This document shows positions 24,686 through 32,167 of a stretch of DNA of 64,000 nucleotides, one piece after another. Numbering within the stretch: position 1 is the first letter of the stretch; every line of letters begins with the position of its first letter. The notes beneath the pieces were generated by a model, which had not been told where the DNA came from, ran no database searches, and saw only the letters and a list, made by a program, of their open reading frames with translations. The position numbers and the translations under genes were made by a program. Source of the stretch: Clostridia bacterium (GTDB taxonomy: Bacteria > Bacillota > Clostridia > UMGS1883 > UMGS1540); assembly GCA_017442155.1 (NCBI GenBank), contig JAFSAU010000038.1, forward strand, positions 60,908 to 124,907, read 5' to 3'.

Positions 24686-26552
24686 AAACAGAGAAGAACT
24701 GATTGCTCTGCGCGAGGAAGCGAAAAAATCCTACGAGCTGCAGACGGAAAAAATCATCGTCTGCGCAGGAACGGGCTGTGTGGCCGGCGGTTCTCTGAAA
24801 ATTTATGACAGACTGAAGGAGTTGGCAGAAGCTAAAGGCGTGCCGGTGGCCGTAGAGCTGGAGGTTGATCCCCATGATGAGACAATTGGTCTTAAAAAGA
24901 GCGGTTGTCACGGCTTCTGCGAAATGGGGCCGCTGCTTCGCATTGACCCCCAGGGCTGGCTGTACACAAAGGTAAAGCTGGAGGATTGTGAAGAAATCGT
25001 AGAGAAAACGGTTCTTCGCGGTGAAGCAATCGAACGCCTTGCCTGCAAAAAGGACGGCGTGGCCTATGGTAAGCAGGAGGAAATCCCCTTTTACAAGCAG
25101 CAGACCCGTGTGGTGCTGGAACACTGCGGCAAAATTGATGCCGATTCGATTCGCGAATATATTGCTCTCGGTGGCTACGAGGCCTTTGAGAAAGCACTTT
25201 TTGATATGACAGCGGACGATATTGTGTCCGAAATCAGCAAATCCAACCTCCGCGGCAGAGGCGGCGGCGGCTTCCCTGCCGGCAGAAAATGGGAGCAGGT
25301 AAAACGCCAGAAGGAACCCCAGAAGTATGTGGTATGTAACGGCGACGAGGGTGACCCCGGTGCATTTATGGACCGCAGCATTATGGAGGGTGACCCCCAC
25401 AGAATGCTGGAGGGTATGATGATTGCCGGCGTGGCCTGCGGTGCCAGTGAGGGGTACATTTATGTCCGTGCCGAATATCCGCTGGCTGTAGAGAGACTTC
25501 GCACGGCAATTGCCCAGGCAGAGGAACTTGGCCTTCTCGGTGACCATATTCTGGGTACTGACTTTTCGTTCAGAATGCACATCAGCCGCGGCGCAGGAGC
25601 GTTTGTCTGCGGTGAGGGCAGTGCATTGACCGCATCCATCGAAGGTAAGCGCGGCTTCCCCCGTGTTAAACCGCCCAGAACAGTAGAACACGGTCTTTTT
25701 GACAAACCGACGGTGCTCAATAACGTGGAAACGTATGCAAATGTGGCGCAGATTATCAGCCGCGGCGCGGACTGGTATCTGGGCATAGGCACAGATACCA
25801 GCCCCGGCACCAAGGCGTTTGCTCTCACCGGAAATATTGCCAACACCGGTCTGATTGAGGTACCTATGGGAACCACACTCCGGGAAATTATTTTCGATAT
25901 CGGCGGCGGCATGCGTGATGGCAGAGAGTTTAAGGCTGTACAGATTGGCGGCCCCTCCGGTGCCTGTCTTACGAAGGAGCATCTGGATCTGCCTCTTGAC
26001 TTTGATACGCTGAAGAAGGTGGGTGCCATGATTGGCTCCGGCGGTCTGGTGGTTATGGACGACAGCACCTGCATGGTGGAGGTTGCCCGCTTCTTTATGA
26101 ACTTTACACAGAACGAATCCTGCGGTAAGTGCGTACCCTGCCGCGAAGGAACAAAGCGGATGCTGGGGATTCTGGAAAGAATCGTTGCAGGAGAGGGACA
26201 GGACGGCGACATCGAGCTGCTTCTGGAGCTTGCCGAAACGATTTCTGCCACGGCTCTCTGTGGCCTTGGCAAGAGTGCTCCGTCTCCGGTTGTCAGCACC
26301 ATCAAGAACTTCCGCGAGGAATACGAAGCGCATATTTACGAAAAACGCTGTCCGGCAGGGGCTTGCCAGAAGCTGAAGCAGATTATGATTGACCCGGCCC
26401 TCTGTAAAGGTTGCTCCAAGTGCGCCCGTCAGTGTCCCGTAAACGCTATTTCGGGTAAGATCAAGGAGCCATTTACCATCGACCTTTCCAAGTGTATCCG
26501 TTGCGGAAGCTGTATTGACGCCTGCGCATTCAAGGCGATTAAGGAGGCATAA
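24678..26552 (+). CDS. hydB: HydB, NuoF-like NADH-binding subunit of bifurcating hydrogenase
   Basis: 624 aa. An N-terminal thioredoxin-like [2Fe-2S] domain (CAGTGCVAGG, then GCHGFCEMGP) is followed by the NuoF core with NADH/FMN loop RGRGGGGFPAGRKW (about 191) and NGDEGDPGAFMDRS (about 222). CGKCVPCREGTKR (about 481) binds the N3-type [4Fe-4S]. The tail has two ferredoxin motifs, CKGCSKCARQCP (about 576) and CIRCGSCIDAC (about 606). This is the full layout of Thermotoga-type HydB, where NADH and reduced ferredoxin together drive H2 formation. Confidence 0.95.
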   Translation: MLKNREELIALREEAKKSYELQTEKIIVCAGTGCVAGGSLKIYDRLKELAEAKGVPVAVELEVDPHDETIGLKKSGCHGFCEMGPLLRIDPQGWLYTKVKLEDCEEIVEKTVLRGEAIERLACKKDGVAYGKQEEIPFYKQQTRVVLEHCGKIDADSIREYIALGGYEAFEKALFDMTADDIVSEISKSNLRGRGGGGFPAGRKWEQVKRQKEPQKYVVCNGDEGDPGAFMDRSIMEGDPHRMLEGMMIAGVACGASEGYIYVRAEYPLAVERLRTAIAQAEELGLLGDHILGTDFSFRMHISRGAGAFVCGEGSALTASIEGKRGFPRVKPPRTVEHGLFDKPTVLNNVETYANVAQIISRGADWYLGIGTDTSPGTKAFALTGNIANTGLIEVPMGTTLREIIFDIGGGMRDGREFKAVQIGGPSGACLTKEHLDLPLDFDTLKKVGAMIGSGGLVVMDDSTCMVEVARFFMNFTQNESCGKCVPCREGTKRMLGILERIVAGEGQDGDIELLLELAETISATALCGLGKSAPSPVVSTIKNFREEYEAHIYEKRCPAGACQKLKQIMIDPALCKGCSKCARQCPVNAISGKIKEPFTIDLSKCIRCGSCIDACAFKAIKEA

Positions 26553-26555
26553 GAA

Positions 26556-28244
26556 ATGACAAGTAAAAAGTATGTAACCATAGACGGCATTCCCGTAGAA
26601 ATCAACGGGGAGAAAAATCTGCTTGAGCTTATCAATAAAACCGGCGTAAAAATGCCGACCTTCTGTTACCATTCTGAGCTTTCCGTATACGGTGCCTGCC
26701 GTATGTGTATGGTGGAAAATGAGAGAGGCGGCCTGGATGCTGCCTGCTCCACACCACCCCGTGACGGTATGGTGATTAAGACGAATACGGAACGTCTCAG
26801 AAGATACAGGAAGAATATTCTGGAGCTGCTTTTAGCAAACCATTGCCGGGACTGTACTACCTGTGAAAACAACAGCAAATGTAAACTGCAGGACCTGGCC
26901 ATGCGCTTTAATATTGAAGGCGTTCGTTTCCCGAACACGGCTAAATCTACAGTGAATGACGATACGTCCTCGGTCTGCATCACCCGAGACAACGGTAAGT
27001 GCATTCTTTGCGGTGACTGTGTACGGATGTGTAACGAAATTCAGAACGTGGGTGCGATTGATTTTGCGTACCGCGGCTCTAACATGATTATCAGCACAGC
27101 CTTTGGCAAGCCGCTGGCAGAAAGTCCCTGCGTGGGTTGCGGCCAGTGCGTGGCAGTGTGTCCGACCGGTGCCATCGTAGTAAAGAATAACATTTCGCCT
27201 GTCTGGAACGCTATCAGCAATCCGGAAATCAAGACCACCGTTCAGGTGGCACCTGCTGTGCGCGTAGCCCTCGGTAAGGAACTGGGCGTGAAAGACGGCG
27301 AGGACGTGATGGGTAAGATTGTGGCGGCACTCCATCGCATGGGCTTTGATGAAATTTATGACACTTCCCTCGGTGCAGACCTGACGGTGCTGGAGGAAAG
27401 TGAGGAATTCCTGGGACGGCTGGAGCAGAATGAAAATATTCCGCTGATCACATCCTGCTGTCCGGGCTGGATTCAGTATTGTGAAAAGAAGCATCCGGAG
27501 CTTCTGCCGAATATTTCTACCTGCCGCTCTCCCATGCAGATGATGGCAGCCATTTTAAAGGACCAGGCAAAGGCGGCATCCCGGAAGATGTTCCATGTGG
27601 CGGTTATGCCCTGTACGGCCAAAAAGTTTGAAGCGGCCAGAGATGAATTCAAGATGGACGGCGAGCCGAATGTGGATGCGGTAATTACAACGCAGGAACT
27701 GATTTCCATGATTAAGGAAGCCGGCATTATGTTTGACACGTTGGAGCCGGAGGCAGTGGATATGCCCTTTGGCACTATTTCCGGTGCGGGCATTATCTTT
27801 GGCGTTACCGGCGGTGTAACGGAGGCTGTACTTCGTCGTGTGGCGGCCAATAAGTCCCGTTCCGACCTTATGCTCGTGACAAACTGCGGCCAGAGAGGCA
27901 TGGAAGGCATTAAGGAATTTAAGCTCCGGTATGGCGAACGGGAACTGCATATCGTGGTTGTCAGCGGTTTGAATAACGCCGAAGAGGTTATCCGCCGGAT
28001 TCACAGCGGTGAGAAAATTGATTTTGTAGAGGTGATGGCCTGCCCCGGCGGCTGTATCAATGGCGGCGGTCAGCCCTTCGCAATGGCACCGGAGAAGGAA
28101 GCAAGAAGCGCGGGCCTCTATAAGTCGGACAGGTTGCAGAGTATCCGTCGTTCAGAAGAAAATCCGATTATGACTTCACTGTACAGAGACATTATCCGGG
28201 GAAAGGTACATGAACTTCTGCACGTGGACTACACAAAAAAGTAG
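26556..28244 (+). CDS. hydA: HydA, [FeFe] hydrogenase catalytic subunit
   Basis: 562 aa. N-terminal [2Fe-2S] domain (CYHSELSVYGACRMC), a His-ligated cluster motif HCRDCTTCENNSKC (about 97), then two [4Fe-4S] motifs CILCGDCVRMC and CVGCGQCVAVCP. All three H-cluster signatures are intact: TSCCPGW (L1, about 300), MPCTAKKFE (L2, about 350) and EVMACPGGCINGGGQP (L3, about 492). Produces or takes up H2 as part of HydABC. The maturation genes hydEFG are not in this window. Confidence 0.96.
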   Translation: MTSKKYVTIDGIPVEINGEKNLLELINKTGVKMPTFCYHSELSVYGACRMCMVENERGGLDAACSTPPRDGMVIKTNTERLRRYRKNILELLLANHCRDCTTCENNSKCKLQDLAMRFNIEGVRFPNTAKSTVNDDTSSVCITRDNGKCILCGDCVRMCNEIQNVGAIDFAYRGSNMIISTAFGKPLAESPCVGCGQCVAVCPTGAIVVKNNISPVWNAISNPEIKTTVQVAPAVRVALGKELGVKDGEDVMGKIVAALHRMGFDEIYDTSLGADLTVLEESEEFLGRLEQNENIPLITSCCPGWIQYCEKKHPELLPNISTCRSPMQMMAAILKDQAKAASRKMFHVAVMPCTAKKFEAARDEFKMDGEPNVDAVITTQELISMIKEAGIMFDTLEPEAVDMPFGTISGAGIIFGVTGGVTEAVLRRVAANKSRSDLMLVTNCGQRGMEGIKEFKLRYGERELHIVVVSGLNNAEEVIRRIHSGEKIDFVEVMACPGGCINGGGQPFAMAPEKEARSAGLYKSDRLQSIRRSEENPIMTSLYRDIIRGKVHELLHVDYTKK

Positions 28245-28256
28245 GAGGGAAACGGT

Positions 28257-28511
28257 ATGATTGAACTGAATGTCTGTATCGGCAGTGCCTGTCACATTCA
28301 CGGTTCCCATAACGTGGTAGCCACGTTTCAGCATCTGATTGAAAAGTACGGCCTGCATGATAAAGTAACGCTGAAGGGTGCCTTCTGCATGAAGGAATGC
28401 TCTGCAGCCGGCGTGGCGGTAAGCTTCGCCGGAAAGACACAGCGAATTCACCCGGAGGAAGCCAGAATGTTCTTTAAGGAACAGATTCTGCCTCTCGCAG
28501 AAAAAGAATAG
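28257..28511 (+). CDS. Thioredoxin-like [2Fe-2S] ferredoxin next to hydrogenase
   Basis: 84 aa. It has the four-cysteine pattern of the NuoE-type thioredoxin-like ferredoxin: CIGSACHIHG (about 7-12) and CMKECSAAGVAV (about 43-47). Separated from hydA by 12 bp with GGAGGG ahead of the ATG. Small proteins of this type commonly accompany [FeFe] hydrogenases. The partner is unknown; electron carrier or assembly role are both possible. Confidence 0.8.
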   Translation: MIELNVCIGSACHIHGSHNVVATFQHLIEKYGLHDKVTLKGAFCMKECSAAGVAVSFAGKTQRIHPEEARMFFKEQILPLAEKE

Positions 28512-28523
28512 TAAAATAAGACC

Positions 28524-28570
28524 AGGGGTGTAGTAAAATGAAATGGATTTCACTACACCCTTTGCATTTC
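28524..28570 (+). terminator. Terminator of nfn-hyd operon
   Basis: GGGTGTAGT (28526-28534) pairs with ACTACACCC (28552-28560); a short T-run follows. Confidence 0.65.
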
Positions 28571-28664
28571 CAATACCCTAAATTGGTTTAAAAAGAATTT
28601 AAAACGAATTTTAGAAGAAACAGGTGGGAAAGCGGTGCTTTTTGCGGAAAAGTCCGCATTTTTC

Positions 28665-28694
28665 TTGACTTATGGTTATTTCGTGTGCTATACT
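28665..28694 (+). promoter_or_regulatory. Promoter of transglutaminase-like gene
   Basis: TTGACT (28665-28670), 18-bp spacer, TATACT (28689-28694). A small GCGGAAAAGTCCGC hairpin lies just upstream at 28644-28657. Confidence 0.7.
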
Positions 28695-28714
28695 AAAAAA
28701 AGGTGAGGTGTGCT

Positions 28715-30250
28715 ATGAAACATAGAATTTTATTGAAAGTAAGCTGTATTTTAATTTGTATCGTTTTGCTTTTATCGGGGGCTTCGGCCTTCGCGGCAGA
28801 AACGGAAACGCTATTGCCGGCGTATACGGGCCTTTTCCCGCCTTCTTCGTCCGGCCGTGTATCGCTTATGTCGATTTCGGACAAGGAGGACATTAAAGCA
28901 GATATAAAAGCGGCGCTGGAGGCAAGAAGCCCGGAGGTGGATTTACGGGAGTATTCCATTCCGGTGGATGATGTACTGGAACTGTACGCTTTGTTTTACG
29001 ATGTTTTGTACGAAAATCCGGGGCTTTTTTATGTAAAAACCCAGGTCGAGGGGATGGGCAACGGGACATCGGTTGTAAGCTTGGTTTTTTCTGGATCGTA
29101 TGCCTATACGGATGCTGCGACGATAAGCCGGAAGCGGGAGCAGATTGATGCAGAAGTGGATGCAATTCTGGCGACCATTGACCCGGCCATGTCCGATGCG
29201 GAAAAGGCACTGGCAGTGCATGACTGGTTTGTGTTGCGGTATGCATATAATGTACCGGCATCCCAGACAAACGAATTGTCCGCGGCACACCGGATTGACG
29301 GCCTGTTCATTGATAAAACCGCTGTGTGCCAGGGGTACGCCCTGGGATATACTTATGTTCTGCAGAAGCTGGGAATCGATGCGATTTTTGTGCCCGGCAA
29401 CGCAAACCACCATGCCTGGAATATGGTGAGAATCGGTGGGGCCTGGTATCACGTGGACGTGACGCATGATGACCCGCTCATCGGCGGGGAAGATAGGTTT
29501 GGGTATGTCTCTCATAAAAATTTCCTGCGGGGTGATGCGGGGATTACGGAGACAGGGCACTATCTGTGGGAAAGCCCGTACACCGCTTCGACAGACTTTA
29601 CCAATATGTTCTGGGAGGATATCACATCCGGCCTCTTTTATTTGGACGGCAAGTGGTACTATAAGGATGTAACAAATACAGTTTCCCGTATAGTTTCCCG
29701 TGGCTTTATGGATACGGCGGCGGAAACACTGCTGACGGTGGATGACAGGTGGTTTGTTTCCGGGGGTAGCTATTATGCGGGACTGTTTGGAATCGGAATC
29801 TATGAGGGACGCCTGTACTATAACGCACCCCGTACAATCCGGAGCATCGACCCCTCTACCGGAGAAACGAGTGTGCATGCACCTTCCGGCCTGGGGGATG
29901 CCTCTGTGTGCGATATGCTGATTTTCGGCGATACGTTGTATATGTCCGTTGCCGGTGACGGGGAGGAAGAAAGAGAAATAAGAACGGAGGCCTTGCCGTT
30001 TGATTTGTCACTGCTTAGGACGGATTCGGGTTTTACCGTACATTTTCCGTTAGATGTCACACAAGCCGGGATTTGCTTTGTTGCCTGGTATGAAGGGGAG
30101 GAAATGGTCGGTATGCGTGCAGTGGATTTTGCGGCGGGAACAGCTTTTGTCACCGTGGAAGCCGATGCGGCAGACTGCACGGATGCGCGCGCCTATGTGT
30201 GGAGCGCGGGGGTAGCACCGCTTTGCAAATCCGCGGTACTGCACAAGTAG
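28715..30250 (+). CDS. Secreted transglutaminase-like (cysteine peptidase fold) protein
   Basis: 511 aa. An N-terminal signal peptide (KVSCILICIVLLLSGASAFA, cleavage near residue 27) leads to an exported protein. A transglutaminase-like core lies at about 160-265 with the catalytic triad visible: Cys in TAVCQGYALGY, His in NHHAWNMV and Asp in WYHVDVTHDDP. The C-terminal half (about 300-511) is beta-rich and unassigned. Bacterial members act as proteases or cross-linkers at the cell surface; the target is unknown. Start ATG at 28715 follows AGGTGAGG. Confidence 0.85.
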   Translation: MKHRILLKVSCILICIVLLLSGASAFAAETETLLPAYTGLFPPSSSGRVSLMSISDKEDIKADIKAALEARSPEVDLREYSIPVDDVLELYALFYDVLYENPGLFYVKTQVEGMGNGTSVVSLVFSGSYAYTDAATISRKREQIDAEVDAILATIDPAMSDAEKALAVHDWFVLRYAYNVPASQTNELSAAHRIDGLFIDKTAVCQGYALGYTYVLQKLGIDAIFVPGNANHHAWNMVRIGGAWYHVDVTHDDPLIGGEDRFGYVSHKNFLRGDAGITETGHYLWESPYTASTDFTNMFWEDITSGLFYLDGKWYYKDVTNTVSRIVSRGFMDTAAETLLTVDDRWFVSGGSYYAGLFGIGIYEGRLYYNAPRTIRSIDPSTGETSVHAPSGLGDASVCDMLIFGDTLYMSVAGDGEEEREIRTEALPFDLSLLRTDSGFTVHFPLDVTQAGICFVAWYEGEEMVGMRAVDFAAGTAFVTVEADAADCTDARAYVWSAGVAPLCKSAVLHK

Positions 30251-30277
30251 CCGTGTATTTACGGAAAGGAGAAAACA

Positions 30278-30853
30278 ATGGACAAAAGAGAAGAATTTTT
30301 GCAAATTTATAAGGAAAATATTACCCGGGAAGGTGCGGACAAGCTTTTGGACTATCTTCAATCCCCAGCCAGCGATTTCTTTGAAGCCCCTGCCAGCACC
30401 CGCTTTCACGGGGCATATGCCGGAGGTCTTGTGGAGCACAGCGTGAATGTGTACCACTGCCTGAAGGCGTATCTGGACAGGGAACGGGTGAAGGAAACGT
30501 ACGGCCTTTCCGTCGCCGGGGAAAGCGTTGCAATCGCCGCCCTTCTGCATGACCTTTGCAAGGTGAACTGCTATAAGCCGGGCACGCGGAATGTGAAGGA
30601 AAACGGGGTATGGAAAACAGTACCCACGTTTGAATACAGTGATGACCTGCCCTACGGGCATGGCGAAAAATCCGTCTATATTATCACGGGCTTTATGCGT
30701 CTCAGCCGCGAGGAGGCCTTTGCCATTCGGTATCATATGGGCTTTGCCGGCACAGAGGAAGCCCGGAATGTGGGCGAGGCATTCCAGCGGTTCCCGCTGG
30801 CGTTTGCACTTTCTACGGCAGATATGGAAGCTACATATTTTCTGGAAGGGTAA
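30278..30853 (+). CDS. HD-domain phosphohydrolase
   Basis: 191 aa. Metal-binding HD residues are seen: GGLVEHSVNVYHCL (His about 48), ALLHDLCKVNCY (His-Asp about 88-89), a His in YGHGEKS (about 128) and a C-terminal Asp in STADMEAT. Family members cleave nucleotides or phosphodiesters; the substrate cannot be told. The downstream kinase-like gene starts 4 bp later, so they are coupled. Confidence 0.85.
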   Translation: MDKREEFLQIYKENITREGADKLLDYLQSPASDFFEAPASTRFHGAYAGGLVEHSVNVYHCLKAYLDRERVKETYGLSVAGESVAIAALLHDLCKVNCYKPGTRNVKENGVWKTVPTFEYSDDLPYGHGEKSVYIITGFMRLSREEAFAIRYHMGFAGTEEARNVGEAFQRFPLAFALSTADMEATYFLEG

Positions 30854-30857
30854 AAGC

Positions 30858-31409
30858 ATGGAAGAATTGTATGCAAAAATAGAGAGGCTTCTGCGTGAAA
30901 GCGAGGAGCCGGTCTGTATTTCCATTGAGGGCGGTGCCGGCAGCGGCAAAACCACCCTGGCCGCGGCACTGCAAAAGAAATTTGGCGGCAATGTGTACCA
31001 TATGGACGATTTTTTTCTGCCGCCACAGCTCCGGACGCCGGAGCGGCTGGCTGAGCCCGGCGGAAATGTGGATTATGACCGGTTTTACGGCGAGGTGGTG
31101 GAGGGAATTTTCTCTGACGAGCCTTTTACATACGGCGTAATGGACTGTAAGGAGGGCCGCATTACCCGCTGGCAGGATGTTCATCCGGCAGACCTGCATA
31201 TTGTGGAGGGCGTGTACAGCGCACATCCCTATTATGAAGAAATTTATGACCTGCGGGTTTTTATAGAGGTGGATAAGGAAACCCAGCGGGCGCGTATTCT
31301 GGCCCGTAGCCCCGAAAAAGCCGACCGGTTTTTCGATGAATGGATTCCGATGGAGGACCGCTATTTTGAAGCTTTTTCGGTAAAGGAAAAGAGTGACATT
31401 ATTTTATAA
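30858..31409 (+). CDS. Uridine kinase-like P-loop protein
   Basis: 183 aa. Walker A GGAGSGKTTLA (about 25-35), Asp pair in YHMDDFFLPP (about 50), and an RxxxR-type lid segment (RARILARSPEKADRF, about 148). Resembles the uridine kinase/AAA-type small kinases of Firmicutes that lack the usual extra uracil phosphoribosyl part. Phosphorylation of a nucleoside or similar small molecule is likely. Second gene of a pair with the HD protein. Confidence 0.8.
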   Translation: MEELYAKIERLLRESEEPVCISIEGGAGSGKTTLAAALQKKFGGNVYHMDDFFLPPQLRTPERLAEPGGNVDYDRFYGEVVEGIFSDEPFTYGVMDCKEGRITRWQDVHPADLHIVEGVYSAHPYYEEIYDLRVFIEVDKETQRARILARSPEKADRFFDEWIPMEDRYFEAFSVKEKSDIIL

Positions 31410-31490
31410 TATAGGAAATTGCGTCAGCAATTGCTTGTAATATATGCATGAAGCCTTGAGGGTCAAATGTTTTTGAGAAGGGCAAAATGG

Positions 31491-31530
31491 ACACGCGCAT
31501 TTGCGAGGATGCAAACGTGCGTGTTTTTTA
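31491..31530 (+). terminator. Terminator after kinase-like gene
   Basis: ACACGCGCATTTGC pairs with GCAAACGTGCGTGT around a GAGGAT loop and is followed by TTTTTT. I find no gene in 31410-31627. Confidence 0.8.
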
Positions 31531-31627
31531 TTTCCCTATTTCCGACAAGGTTCCGGGGTGACATCTTCTTGCATTCGTGCAAATTTTATCATATTTTCAA
31601 AATTTTTCCATTTTTTTGAAAAAAGTA

Positions 31628-31656
31628 TTGATTTTGTTGTCAAAATATGGTATTAT
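31628..31656 (+). promoter_or_regulatory. Promoter of structured leader RNA
   Basis: TTGATT (31628-31633), 17-bp spacer, TATTAT (31651-31656). The start would fall at about 31663, exactly where the first pairing arm begins. Confidence 0.65.
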
Positions 31657-31662
31657 AGTATT

Positions 31663-31843
31663 GTCACATCTATATGGACGTGTTTCGGCGCGTTCTTCAT
31701 AAAAAGAAGTAGCGGGCGCTTTGGCAAAAGCGTGCGCCTTGGTTTCTTTCGCTACTTCTTTGTGAAAATATAGGTGTGACGACCTTACAACCAGGGATGC
31801 TACGTTTTTCGGTGTGTCTCTGAAAATGGGGCACACTTTTTTA
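31663..31843 (+). ncRNA. Riboswitch-like structured leader or small RNA
   Basis: A 13-bp closing helix P1 (31663-31675 with 31768-31780, GTCACATCTATAT/ATATAGGTGTGAC) encloses a short hairpin (GGACGTG/CGCGTTC) and a long helix of about 17 bp (TTCATAAA..GAAGTAGCG with CGCTACTTC..TTTGTGAA), capped by a GGCGC/GCGCC stem. A terminator (31812-31842) follows 31 nt later. The 3' strand of P1 (AGGTGTG) can instead pair with the terminator's 3' arm (CACACTT), a plausible anti-terminator. I do not recognise the class. The AbrB-like gene begins 27 nt further on. Confidence 0.6.
31812..31842 (+). terminator. Terminator or attenuator ahead of the AbrB-like gene
   Basis: GTGTGTCTC (31812-31820) pairs with GGGGCACAC (31828-31836), 9 pairs including wobbles, followed by TTTTTT. 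It sits between promoter and coding region, as in transcription attenuation. Confidence 0.8.
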
Positions 31844-31870
31844 TTTACCAAAACGAAAGGAAGCGAGAGG

Positions 31871-32110
31871 ATGCAGGATTTAGGTGTAATCCGAAAAATG
31901 GACAAACTGGGACGGGTGGTTGTTCCCGCCCACATCCGGAAGGAGATGAAATGGGGACAAAACACACTGCTCGAATTTTTTGCTGAGGGAGGTTGCGTTT
32001 TCCTGCAAACAAATGTAAAATCCTGCGTGTTCTGCGGTGAAAAGAACAATGTGCAGTTTTTAAGGAACAAACCTATTTGCAAAGATTGTATTGACCGATT
32101 GAAAAAATAA
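31871..32110 (+). CDS. AbrB/SpoVT-family transcription regulator with zinc-ribbon tail
   Basis: 79 aa. Residues 4-45 form an AbrB swapped-hairpin DNA-binding domain (GVIRKMDKLGRVVVPAHIRK). The tail has CVFC and CKDC, 18 residues apart, which probably bind zinc or help dimerise. Clostridial AbrB-like proteins of this size often act in the switch to sporulation. Start chosen at the ATG after GAGAGG; an upstream in-frame ATG lies inside the terminator. The leader RNA suggests expression is attenuated. Confidence 0.85.
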   Translation: MQDLGVIRKMDKLGRVVVPAHIRKEMKWGQNTLLEFFAEGGCVFLQTNVKSCVFCGEKNNVQFLRNKPICKDCIDRLKK

Positions 32111-32124
32111 TATGGAAAAAAGAA

Positions 32125-32154
32125 CGGGAGATGCCGCTAATGCGACACCTCCCG
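32125..32154. terminator. Bidirectional terminator
   Basis: A 13-bp stem CGGGAGATGCCGC/GCGACACCTCCCG around TAAT, with T-runs on both strands (TTCTTTTTT on the minus strand). It separates the convergent AbrB-like and NAGPA-domain genes. Confidence 0.85.
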
Positions 32155-32167
32155 ATTTCGTTTTGTA

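Noticed and set aside
24594..26672. 692-codon minus-strand frame opposite hydB
   Set aside because: Same reason; hydB on the plus strand has all family motifs.
31663..31843. 6S RNA
   Set aside because: The size is close, but the 5' and 3' ends do not pair; the closing helix ends well before the terminator.
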